NCBI GenBank assembly: GCA_038107835.1
Contig: JAYNHH010000046.1
Span: forward strand, 1 to 11,352
DNA from: MED-G116 sp038107835
GTDB lineage: Bacteria > Pseudomonadota > Alphaproteobacteria > Puniceispirillales > Puniceispirillaceae
Reading direction: 5' to 3'
Length of the DNA stretch: 11,352 bases
In this document: piece by piece, positions 1 through 5,485 of the stretch
Numbering within the stretch: position 1 is the stretch's first letter
Layout of the letters: each line of letters starts with the position of its first letter
Program-made: the position numbers and the translations under genes
Notes under the pieces: model-generated
What the model was told of the DNA's origin: nothing
The model's database searches: none
The model's input: only the letters and a program-made list of their open reading frames with translations

Positions 1-515
1 CGCTTTGAGAACTGGAAGCTCTTGCGGGCTTTCGCCTTGCCATATTTCTTCCGTTCGACGGCACGTGAATCGCGCGTCAGGAAACCGCCGGCTTTCAGCA
101 CCGGCCGCAGGCCCGGCTCAAACAGCGTCAGCGCCCGGCTGATCCCATGGCGCACCGCACCGGCCTGACCTGACAGGCCGCCACCCTTGACCGTGGCGAA
201 CACGTCGAACTCGCCGACCCGCTCGGTGGTCTCAAAAGGCTGGGCCAGGATCATCTGCAGCACCGGACGGGCGAAATATTCGGTCACGTCACGGCCATTG
301 ATCTTCATCTGGCCGGTGCCCCGCTTGACCCAGACGCGGGCCGCTGCGTCCTTGCGGCGGCCGGTCGCATAGGAGCGGCCAAGATTGTCGATCTTCGGCT
401 CGGCCGGGGCGGCAGGCGCCTCGGCAACTGCGGGAGCGGCAGCATCCTCTGTCAGCGCGCCAAGCGCGGCCATGCCAGTGGCTTCAGCTGCTTCGGTTTG
501 TGTCTCTTCAGCCAT
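1..515 (-). CDS. rpsI: 30S ribosomal protein S9 (3' end cut by window edge)
   Basis: S9 (uS9) is a small-subunit ribosomal protein whose C-terminal tail reaches the P site. The minus strand from the ATG at 513-515 encodes 171 full codons. Residues about 47-171 match the S9 core: GRSYATGRRKDAAARVW near the start, then GTGQMKINGRD, and a basic tail ending SKR. Since S9 proteins end in SKR, only the last base of the Arg codon and the stop are missing. The first ~45 residues form an Ala/Glu/Pro-rich extension, longer than in E. coli S9, as is common in alphaproteobacteria. A GAGGT ribosome-binding site lies in the last codons of rplM, six bases before the ATG. Only two bases separate the rplM stop from this start, so the pair is co-transcribed and probably translationally coupled. 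Confidence 0.97.
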   Translation of the reverse strand, partial: MAEETQTEAAEATGMAALGALTEDAAAPAVAEAPAAPAEPKIDNLGRSYATGRRKDAAARVWVKRGTGQMKINGRDVTEYFARPVLQMILAQPFETTERVGEFDVFATVKGGGLSGQAGAVRHGISRALTLFEPGLRPVLKAGGFLTRDSRAVERKKYGKAKARKSFQFSK

Positions 516-517
516 AA

Positions 518-985
518 CTACCTCTTGTTCTTGTCGTTCATGCTGGCAATGTCCAGCGTTTCGGGTCGCTGCGCCTCATGCGGGTGTGTCGGCCCGGCAT
601 AGACATGCAGGTTGCGCATTGCGTTGCGGCCAAGCGGGCCACGCGGGATCATCCGCTCAACGGCTTTTTCGACAACGCGGGCCGGGAACTTGCCATCGAG
701 AATCTTCTCGGCTGTGCGTTCCTTGATGCCGCCCGGATAGCCGGTGTGCCAGTAATAGGTTTTCTGCGCGCGCTTGTTGCCGGTCAGCTTCACCTTTTCG
801 GCATTGATCACGATCACATGATCACCGCAATCCATGTTCGGTGTATAGCTCGGCTTGTGTTTGCCGCGCACGCGCAGGGCGATCAGCGAGGCCATGCGGC
901 CCAGCACCAGATCTTCCGCATCGACAACGAACCATTTCTTCTCGATGTCTTTCGGCGTTGCGACATAGGTCCTTGGCAAAGGCAT
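518..985 (-). CDS. rplM: 50S ribosomal protein L13
   Basis: L13 (uL13) is an early-assembling protein of the large ribosomal subunit. The 155-residue product has the family signatures: KKWFVVDAEDLVLGR near residues 16-30, RGKHKPSYTPNMDCGD around 40-55, VINAEKVKLTG, YYWHTGYPGGIKERT, and VEKAVERMIPRGPLGR. The reading frame extends upstream to a TTG at 1085-1087. I chose the ATG at 983-985 because it has GGAGA seven bases upstream, its N-terminus MPLPRTYVATP fits the family, and the longer form would start inside the promoter's -35 box. rpsI follows two bases after the stop. In E. coli the L13-S9 operon is autoregulated. Here a 5' leader of about 65 nt is predicted, but I recognise no known leader motif in it. 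Confidence 0.98.
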   Translation of the reverse strand: MPLPRTYVATPKDIEKKWFVVDAEDLVLGRMASLIALRVRGKHKPSYTPNMDCGDHVIVINAEKVKLTGNKRAQKTYYWHTGYPGGIKERTAEKILDGKFPARVVEKAVERMIPRGPLGRNAMRNLHVYAGPTHPHEAQRPETLDIASMNDKNKR

Positions 986-1058
986 ATGGGTGTCTCCAAT
1001 CAGGGTCCAGTCGATGACAACGGGCGGCCGGAAGGCGCGCACCGTCAAACTGGGCTGG

Positions 1059-1087
1059 GTTATAGGCGCATCCTGACCGCCCGTCAA
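1059..1087 (-). promoter_or_regulatory. Sigma-70-type promoter of rplM-rpsI
   Basis: Read on the minus strand: -35 TTGACG at 1082-1087, a 17-base spacer, and -10 TATAAC at 1059-1064. Both boxes match the consensus at 5 of 6 positions with ideal spacing. Upstream of the -35 (1088-1168) the DNA is strongly A/T-tracted, like an UP element, in an otherwise GC-rich window. This suits a highly expressed ribosomal-protein operon. Transcription would start near 1052, leaving a leader of about 65 nt. Confidence 0.8.
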
Positions 1088-1140
1088 ACGGAAAAAAATC
1101 AGAAAAATTAAAATAATGGTTATTTTTCAACAGGATTTAA

Positions 1141-1168
1141 ATATGGTATTATTTTACCGTATTTTTTT
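1141..1168 (+). terminator. AT-rich hairpin plus T-run, intrinsic-terminator-like, no obvious client gene
   Basis: On the plus strand, ATATGGTA (1141-1148) can pair with TACCGTAT (1155-1162) in eight pairs including one G-U wobble, around the loop TTATTT. Six more T follow (1163-1168). This is intrinsic-terminator architecture, though with a weak AU-rich stem. On the minus strand the wobble becomes an A-C mismatch and no T-run follows, so the plus strand is the better sense. No plus-strand gene lies upstream in the window. It may stop antisense transcription through rplM, end an unseen small RNA, or be a chance product of the AT-rich upstream promoter DNA. Confidence 0.35.
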
Positions 1169-1194
1169 CCGCCCTGATCACCGCGCTTTCACCC

Positions 1195-1294
1195 NNNNNN
1201 NNNNNNNNNNNNNNNNNNNNNNNNNNNNNNNNNNNNNNNNNNNNNNNNNNNNNNNNNNNNNNNNNNNNNNNNNNNNNNNNNNNNNNNNNNNNNN
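1195..1294. other. Scaffold gap (100 N)
   Basis: A run of exactly 100 N, the usual placeholder for a gap of unknown length. It lies between the rplM upstream region and the trpG upstream region, so contiguity of these two is not shown by sequence. Reading frames that cross it are not real evidence for genes. Confidence 0.99.
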
Positions 1295-1314
1295 TGCCCG
1301 ATCTATTGCCCGAT
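1295..1314. repeat. Two copies of TGCCCGAT at 12-bp period, abutting the gap
   Basis: TGCCCGAT occurs at 1295-1302 and again at 1307-1314. The first copy is the first sequence after the gap, so a longer tandem array may lie within the N run and may have broken the assembly. Confidence 0.5.
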
Positions 1315-1334
1315 GCAATGATGCAGATTGGCTT

Positions 1335-1362
1335 TTGCCAGCCGCCCGAATCCTGCTACTAT
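1335..1362 (+). promoter_or_regulatory. Candidate promoter of trpG
   Basis: TTGCCA (1335-1340, 5 of 6 to the -35 consensus), a 16-base spacer, and TACTAT (1357-1362, 4 of 6 to the -10 consensus). Transcription would start near 1369, giving a leader of about 80 nt before the trpG ATG. If real, trpG does not depend on an upstream trpE for transcription. Confidence 0.45.
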
Positions 1363-1405
1363 CCCGCCGCACAGGCTGCCACCGGTCGGTCATCATCGCG
1401 CCGGC

Positions 1406-1418
1406 CAGATCAGATCTG
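1406..1418. promoter_or_regulatory. 13-bp perfect palindrome in the trpG leader
   Basis: CAGATC-A-GATCTG is a perfect inverted repeat centred about 36 bases upstream of the trpG start and downstream of its candidate promoter. The position suits a repressor operator, but no regulator is identified, and one palindrome of this size can arise by chance. Confidence 0.25.
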
Positions 1419-1447
1419 CCCCAAACCCGCCCCTGAGGATAGGCCCC

Positions 1448-2119
1448 ATGTTCACGCTGATTGACAATTATGACAGCTTTACCTGGAATCTCTGGCATTT
1501 TCTGTCCGACCTTGGTGCCGAGGTCGAGATCATCCGCAATGACGCCGCGACAGTTGCCGGGATTCTGGATGCCGCGCCACAGGGGATCATCATCTCGCCC
1601 GGTCCCGGCACGCCGGAAGATGCCGGCATCACCATTGATCTCATCCGCGCTGCCAGGGGCAGGGTTCCGGTGCTTGGCGTCTGTCTTGGCCATCAGGCGC
1701 TGGCCGTTGCCTTTGGCGGGCGCGTCAAGCGTTTTGATCCGCCGGTTCATGGCAAATTGTCGCTGGTCGCGCGCAGCCATTCAAACGCCGTTCGCACCGA
1801 CATCTTTTCCGGCTGCCCCGAGGAATTTCCCGTCACCCGCTATCACTCGCTTGGCGTCGAGGAAGACAGCCTGCCGCCCGAGCTGACGGTCACCGCCCGC
1901 ACGGCGGCTGGCGCGATCATGGGCCTCTCGCATGTCGATGCCGATCTGCATGGCGTGCAGTTCCATCCGGAATCAATCGCCTCGGTTGCCGGCTACCGGA
2001 TTCTGGCGAATTTCCTCAGACTCTGTGGCCAGAGCGTCCCCGATACCGAGACGCTGGCCCAGCTTGAGACGCAGATCCTGCGCCTTGACCAGCGGTTTCC
2101 CGATCAGATGCACGTCTGA
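1448..2119 (+). CDS. trpG: Anthranilate synthase component II (glutamine amidotransferase)
   Basis: TrpG hydrolyses glutamine and channels ammonia to TrpE, which makes anthranilate from chorismate. The 223-residue product is a complete class I amidotransferase: IDNYDSFTWNL at residues 5-15, SPGPGTPEDAG at 50-60, the nucleophile elbow GVCLGHQAL with Cys79, and GVQFHPES carrying His173 and Glu175 of the triad. The ATG at 1448 has GAGGAT about nine bases upstream and begins MFTLIDNYDSF as the family does. The longer frame from 1328 adds 40 unrelated residues and covers the candidate promoter. The ~30-residue tail after ILANFLRL makes it longer than the usual 190-200 residues. pabA-type dual function is possible. 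Unusually for this neighbourhood, trpE is not seen and trpD lies over 3 kb away behind two opposing genes. Confidence 0.95.
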   Translation: MFTLIDNYDSFTWNLWHFLSDLGAEVEIIRNDAATVAGILDAAPQGIIISPGPGTPEDAGITIDLIRAARGRVPVLGVCLGHQALAVAFGGRVKRFDPPVHGKLSLVARSHSNAVRTDIFSGCPEEFPVTRYHSLGVEEDSLPPELTVTARTAAGAIMGLSHVDADLHGVQFHPESIASVAGYRILANFLRLCGQSVPDTETLAQLETQILRLDQRFPDQMHV

Positions 2120-2204
2120 TCAACCGCCCTGCCCGGCTCTCGGCGCGGGGCTAGATTTTCATCAGGATCACCGCCGTTCCCACAACTGTCAGCAGTGCTC
2201 CGCC

Positions 2205-2229
2205 CCAGGCACCTGCAGGCGGTGCCTGG
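2205..2229. repeat. 9-bp perfect inverted repeat within the transporter's 3' end
   Basis: CCAGGCACC (2205-2213) and GGTGCCTGG (2221-2229) are exact reverse complements around a 7-base loop. It lies in transporter coding sequence about 90 bp past the trpG stop. No T-run follows on either strand, so it is not a classical terminator. It could still stall or stabilise trpG transcript ends, or simply reflect the coding sequence. Confidence 0.5.
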
Positions 2230-2838
2230 CGAAAGACGATCCACAGCATTGGCAGCGTCATGATCGGCGCTGTTGATGACAGCACCGACACCCACCCGAC
2301 ATCACCATTAGCCAGCGCAAACATCAACAGCGTCATCCCAAGCGCCATGGCGTTGAACGAGCTGAGACAGACCCAGCCCAGATCGCGCAGGCTCAACCTC
2401 TCGTGACATTTTGTCATCGTTGGCCGGACGAGCCGGAACAGCGAATGGCACAGCGCCGCACAGCCAAGTCTGATCGCCGCTGCCACCATCGGATCACCGC
2501 CATTGACCAGCGCCGGCTTTGCCGCCAGCGACCCCACAGCCTGCGCCAGTGCAGCCAGCACCCCCAGCCCGACCCCGACAGACAACAGGCCGCGATTCAT
2601 TTCCCATCTATGCTGATTGTCCCGATTCTTGCCGAAAAAGATTGCCAGCATTACCCCCACCGTTACACAGGCAATGGCGGCAACCATCGTCAGCGTCACC
2701 ACCTCGCCAAACAGCAGCGCGGCAAGCCCGGCTGCCATCGCGGCATTGGTGGCAAACAGGATGCTGGCACGCCGGGGGCCAATCACATTCATCGAGGCGA
2801 ACAGCAATGTGTCGCCGACGAACAGCCCGATGAACCCC

Positions 2839-2858
2839 GACAGGACAGGACAGGACAA
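2839..2858. repeat. Pentanucleotide repeat, three GACAG plus one GACAA
   Basis: GACAG at 2839-2843, 2844-2848 and 2849-2853 is followed by GACAA at 2854-2858; the minus strand reads as repeated CTGTC. It lies inside the transporter gene, exactly where the two halves of the protein change frame. Five is not a multiple of three, so each unit gained or lost changes the frame. Such runs are known substrates for slipped-strand mispairing. Confidence 0.95.
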
Positions 2859-3061
2859 GCCAGACCAGATCATCGCGGCCATAGCCCTGCCATCCATCAC
2901 CAAGCGTGATGATCACGGACAGCAGGATAAATGACGTCCACATTCGCCATCTGACAAAGCCGAAAGCGCCGATCTTGGCGCTCAGATTGGCTGAAATCAG
3001 CGGTGAAAGTCCCCAGCAGAAAGCCGTGCCAAGCGCGGCAAGACCAGCAATATTCAGCGTG

Positions 3062-3115
3062 TTATCCATTCCCTGCTGCCATGTTTTTGCCTGACCGGCT
3101 GCCCTTCCAGCTCAT
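3062..3115 (-). CDS. Possible 17-residue leader ORF overlapping the transporter start
   Basis: From the ATG at 3113-3115 the minus strand encodes MSWKGSRSGKNMAAGNG and stops at the TAA at 3062-3064. It has a strong GAGGAG ribosome-binding site (3122-3127) about six bases upstream. The transporter ATG (3067-3069) lies inside it, with start and stop overlapping as ATGGATAA. The transporter's own AGGGA sits only one or two bases before its ATG, too close to work well. This suggests that translation of the leader feeds the transporter by coupling. The peptide matches no family I know, and its role would be positional. A chance ORF remains possible. Confidence 0.35.
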   Translation of the reverse strand: MSWKGSRSGKNMAAGNG

Positions 3116-3269
3116 CTGTCGCTCCTCTGCCACCAAACGCAGGGAAGCCTGGCGGCGTTAACCCCTGCCCCAAAGCGGGTGCGGACTGGACCGGCCCCGG
3201 TCATCACCAGCTGCCACTACCCCTGCCCCGCACCCATGTCTCAAATCAGCCCGTAAAACGGGACTAGAG

Positions 3270-3303
3270 AAAAAGGGCCGCCGCCATCTGGCCGCCGCCC
3301 CTT
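3270..3303 (-). terminator. GC-rich hairpin with T5, possible metY terminator
   Basis: On the minus strand AAGGG (3299-3303) can pair with CCCTT (3273-3277) around a GC-rich interior that itself contains GCC-AGAT-GGC, and a run of five T ends at 3270. The interior is a direct repeat of GGCGGCGGCC and pairs imperfectly, so the geometry is poor. If the gap at 3426 is very short, this lies roughly 130 nt past the metY stop and in the right sense to end that transcript. Confidence 0.3.
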
Positions 3304-3334
3304 CTGGTCGGTTCAAATCATCTGCCCGCCGCTC

Positions 3335-3385
3335 GCGGCATCGGCATACCTCAAGCCGCCCGCGGCAGTGGCAGACCCCAAGCCG
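3335..3385. repeat. Imperfect tandem repeat, 27-bp period, two copies
   Basis: Positions 3335-3358 and 3362-3385 agree at 20 of 24 bases, both opening GCGGCA and ending CAAGCCG, with three C between them. They sit about 40 bp from the second gap, in non-coding DNA. Confidence 0.65.
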
Positions 3386-3425
3386 GTCTCGACACGGCTG
3401 TGTCCGGGCCGCCTTTGGCGCTTTT

Positions 3426-3525
3426 NNNNNNNNNNNNNNNNNNNNNNNNNNNNNNNNNNNNNNNNNNNNNNNNNNNNNNNNNNNNNNNNNNNNNNNNNNN
3501 NNNNNNNNNNNNNNNNNNNNNNNNN
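3426..3525. other. Scaffold gap (100 N)
   Basis: A run of exactly 100 N between the transporter contig and the metY contig. The bases directly before it (3417-3425) and directly after it (3526-3534) are identical, GGCGCTTTT. The contigs may therefore overlap or be separated only by repeat copies. Confidence 0.99.
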
Positions 3526-3535
3526 GGCGCTTTTC

Positions 3536-4888
3536 CTACGCCGCCTTCGGCTTTTTGGTCTTTGCCGCCGCCGCTGCCAGCGCCTGATCGAGATCGGCCA
3601 GAATGTCATCGCTATGCTCGATCCCGACGGACAGCCGCACATAGCCGGGCGTCACGCCGGTTGAGGCCTGTTCCTCGGGTGAGAGCTGCGAATGCGTCGT
3701 CGATGCCGGATGGATCGCCAGCGACCGCGCATCACCGATATTGGCCACATGATAGAACAGCTGCAGCGCGTCAATGAAGGCACGTCCCGCCTCATGGCCA
3801 CCGGCCAGCTCAAAGCCGACAAGCCCGCCATAGCCTCCCTGCAGATACTGATGCGCCCGGCGTGCCGCCACACCTTTCTGCAGCCGTGGATAATTCACCG
3901 AACTCACCGCCGGATGCTTGGCCAGAAAATCGGCGACACGCGTCGCGTTTTTCGAATGTTCCCGGATCCTGAGCGCCAGCGTCTCCAGCCCCTGAATGAT
4001 CTGAAAGGCATTTTGCGGGCTGAGTGCCGAACCCAGATCGCGCAGCAGCGTCACCCGCGCCTTCAGGATATAGGCGATCGGCCCCAGCGGTTTTGCCGCC
4101 TTGGCCCAGACAGCGCCATGATATGAATCATCCGGCGTGTTCAGTGCGGGCTGGCGCTCGGGAAATGCCTGCCAGTCGAAAGTGCCGCCATCAATGATCA
4201 CACCCCCGACCGACGTGCCATGGCCGCCGATATATTTGGTCAGCGAATGCACGACAATCGCCGCGCCATGGTCAAACGGACGCGCCAGAATCGGCGATGC
4301 GGTGTTGTCGAGGATCAGCGGAATGCCCCGCTCACGCCCAAGCGCCGCCACCTCGGCAATCGGAAACACCTCGAGCTTCGGGTTCGGCAATGTCTCGCCA
4401 TAATAGGCGCGGGTTCGCTCATCCGTCGCCCGCACGAAATTCTCCGGGTCGGACGGGTCGACGAAGCGCACCTTGATCCCCTGATTGGCCAGCGTGTTCT
4501 TGAACAGATTATAGGTGCCGCCATAAAGATCGGTCGAGCTGACGATGTTATCGCCGGCATGCGCCAGATTCTGCACGGCAAAGGCCGAGGCCGCCTGCCC
4601 CGATGACACGGCCAGCGCCGCCACACCGCCCTCGATGGCGCTGATCCGCTGTTCCAGCACATCATTCGTCGGGTTCATGATCCGCGTGTAGATATTGCCA
4701 AGCTCGGCAAGCCCGAACAGATTTGCCGCATGTTCGGTCGACTGGAACTGATAGGATGTCGTCTGATAGATCGGCACCGCCACCGCATTCGTCGTCGGGT
4801 CGGCCCGGTATCCGGCATGCAGCGCCACTGTCTCCGGGTTCGTGGTTGCTGTTAGAGGTTCATTTACGCTTTCGTTTGTCGCAGACAT
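3536..4888 (-). CDS. metY: O-acetylhomoserine sulfhydrylase (PLP-dependent)
   Basis: A cystathionine gamma-synthase-family enzyme that makes homocysteine from O-acetylhomoserine and sulfide, the direct-sulfhydrylation route to methionine. The 450-residue product shows LGNIYTRIMNPTNDVLEQR at about 63-81, EGGVAALAVSSGQAA at 86-100, the cofactor-binding LILDNTA with Asp194, and the Schiff-base lysine in HSLTKYIGGHGTS (Lys218). Its length and the YTRIMNPT signature favour MetY over the shorter MetZ or MetB. The ATG at 4886-4888 has GAGGAG about seven bases upstream; the longer frame to 4933 adds an unrelated basic stretch. The C-terminus is an Ala/Lys tail ending KKPKAA, ten bases before the gap. 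It is transcribed divergently from trpD. The long upstream region with a 15-bp triple repeat suggests dedicated regulation. Confidence 0.93.
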   Translation of the reverse strand: MSATNESVNEPLTATTNPETVALHAGYRADPTTNAVAVPIYQTTSYQFQSTEHAANLFGLAELGNIYTRIMNPTNDVLEQRISAIEGGVAALAVSSGQAASAFAVQNLAHAGDNIVSSTDLYGGTYNLFKNTLANQGIKVRFVDPSDPENFVRATDERTRAYYGETLPNPKLEVFPIAEVAALGRERGIPLILDNTASPILARPFDHGAAIVVHSLTKYIGGHGTSVGGVIIDGGTFDWQAFPERQPALNTPDDSYHGAVWAKAAKPLGPIAYILKARVTLLRDLGSALSPQNAFQIIQGLETLALRIREHSKNATRVADFLAKHPAVSSVNYPRLQKGVAARRAHQYLQGGYGGLVGFELAGGHEAGRAFIDALQLFYHVANIGDARSLAIHPASTTHSQLSPEEQASTGVTPGYVRLSVGIEHSDDILADLDQALAAAAAKTKKPKAA

Positions 4889-4977
4889 CTCTTGTCTCCT
4901 CTTTAGTGCTTTTGGCGACATGCCAGGGCGCACAAGCTGAAATCAAGGTGCCCAACCCTGTTGTGATGGGGGGTCAG

Positions 4978-5020
4978 CCCAAAAACCATTGGCCCAAAAA
5001 CCATCGGCCCAAAAACCATC
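4978..5020. repeat. 15-bp tandem repeat, about three copies, upstream of metY
   Basis: The unit CCCAAAAACCATCGG occurs at 4978-4992 (one base different), at 4993-5007, and as its first 13 bases at 5008-5020. On the minus strand the core reads GATGGTTTTTGGG. The array ends about 90 bp upstream of the metY start, a position that suits repeated regulator sites on one face spacing, or simple slippage. Confidence 0.92.
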
Positions 5021-5280
5021 ATCGGTTCCAAACCGCCTCACCATGGCGTCCCACCCGCGGCGTCAAACCACCCTGCTGGGGCATGAAACACCCCGACTGA
5101 CCCGGCACATCATGCGTGCAGACCACGCAGGAGTGCTGCCCAGTGCGCTCAGCCACAATTTCATCAGGAAAAATCATCCAAAAATGGGCGCGCTTTAGCG
5201 GTATTTGTTAATCGCCCGCAAGTTGATCGTTAAATCGGCGATGCCCAGAAGCTACCACAGCACCCTGCGCCCGCAAGCGG

Positions 5281-5318
5281 AAAAACCGGCAATGGCTAAA
5301 AAAGCACGGTTTTTGCCG
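5281..5318 (+). promoter_or_regulatory. Two competing hairpins upstream of trpD
   Basis: AAAAACCG (5281-5288) pairs perfectly with CGGTTTTT (5307-5314). CGGCAA (5287-5292) pairs perfectly with TTGCCG (5313-5318). The stems share bases on both sides, so only one can form at a time. Alternative folds of this kind are seen in attenuators, but no tryptophan-rich leader peptide lies nearby. It may equally be a terminator-like remnant. Confidence 0.3.
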
Positions 5319-5424
5319 TGGCACCGGATTTTGTGCAAAAGCTGACCCCATGTCGCGGGTTCTGCGGCAAACATCATCCAGCCGCCGCCGCGCCCGTCAC
5401 TGGCAAAAGCCGTCCATCAGCATC

Positions 5425-5454
5425 TTTTCACATGCCCACAAACCTGCTTATATG
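5425..5454 (+). promoter_or_regulatory. Weak candidate promoter of trpD
   Basis: TTTTCA (5425-5430) and TATATG (5449-5454), 18 bases apart, each match the sigma-70 consensus at 4 of 6 positions. They are the best pair I found in the 150 bp before trpD. A promoter is expected here because the gene upstream is divergent. Confidence 0.25.
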
Positions 5455-5485
5455 CGGCATTGTCTCCGTTGCTCTGGATTCCGTG

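Larger units (their letters stand above)
2151..3069 (-). pseudogene. DMT-superfamily (EamA) transporter, frameshifted in a pentanucleotide repeat
   Basis: This looks like a ten-helix inner-membrane drug/metabolite transporter with two EamA repeats; the substrate is unknown. The first frame starts at the ATG 3067-3069 (MDNTLNIAGLAALGTAFCWG) and encodes about 75 residues with hydrophobic helices. The rest (LSGFIGLFVGDTLLF, GPRRASILFATNAAMAAG, LLFGEVVTL, down to the TAG at 2151) lies in another frame of the same strand. The frames part at a GACAG-type run at 2839-2858. The 919-nt interval leaves remainder 1 on division by 3. Losing two pentamers (909 nt, 302 residues) or gaining one (924 nt, 307 residues) restores one frame. 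The two-copy form reads smoothly as WLVLSGFIGLFVGD, so it is probably ancestral. It could be a true null, a phase-variable gene or an assembly error. It converges on trpG across 31 bp. Confidence 0.85.
3116..3425. other. Gene-free stretch upstream of the transporter, structured
   Basis: I see no gene here. An 8-bp inverted repeat, GGGTGCGG (3177-3184) with CCGCACCC (3228-3235), encloses a second one, GACCGG-CC-CCGGTC (3189-3202). ACCCCTGCCCC occurs twice, at 3161-3171 and 3219-3229. A small hairpin CCCGT-AAA-ACGGG lies at 3250-3262, and a 14-bp inverted repeat GACAC-GGCT-GTGTC at 3391-3404. On the minus strand the 3161-3240 block would be in the leader of the transporter transcript. No known riboswitch motif was recognised, and no convincing promoter was found. 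Confidence 0.6.
4889..5485. other. 597-bp divergent spacer between metY and trpD
   Basis: I see no supported gene here. It holds the metY leader on the minus strand, a 15-bp triple repeat (4978-5020), a 6-bp perfect hairpin TGCGTG-CAGAC-CACGCA (5113-5129), an inverted pair ATCGCC/GGCGAT (5211-5216 and 5237-5242) flanking AT-rich DNA, overlapping inverted repeats at 5281-5318, and a weak candidate trpD promoter. Its size is striking beside the otherwise tight packing and suggests that both flanking genes are regulated here. Confidence 0.6.

Noticed and set aside
1042..1050. Second GTTTGACGG on the minus strand as another rplM promoter
   Set aside because: It repeats the -35 word 39 bp downstream, but 16-18 bases further there is only GC-rich sequence and no -10 box.
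986..1087. Longer rplM start at the TTG at 1085-1087
   Set aside because: The extension has no ribosomal-protein similarity and would start inside the -35 box; the ATG at 983-985 has a good ribosome-binding site.
1178..1780. Minus-strand open frame running through the first gap and antisense to trpG
   Set aside because: It is open only because N codons hide stops, and the rest is the reverse of trpG coding sequence.
3313..3642. Minus-strand frame across the second gap overlapping metY
   Set aside because: It crosses 100 N and overlaps the well-supported metY end in another frame, with no family features.
4978..5020. CRISPR array or plasmid iterons
   Set aside because: Units are 15 bp with no spacers between them, there are no cas or rep genes, and the surroundings are housekeeping chromosomal genes.
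5208..5233. TTAA pair as a CtrA cell-cycle site
   Set aside because: The two TTAA are 18 bases apart rather than the required 7.
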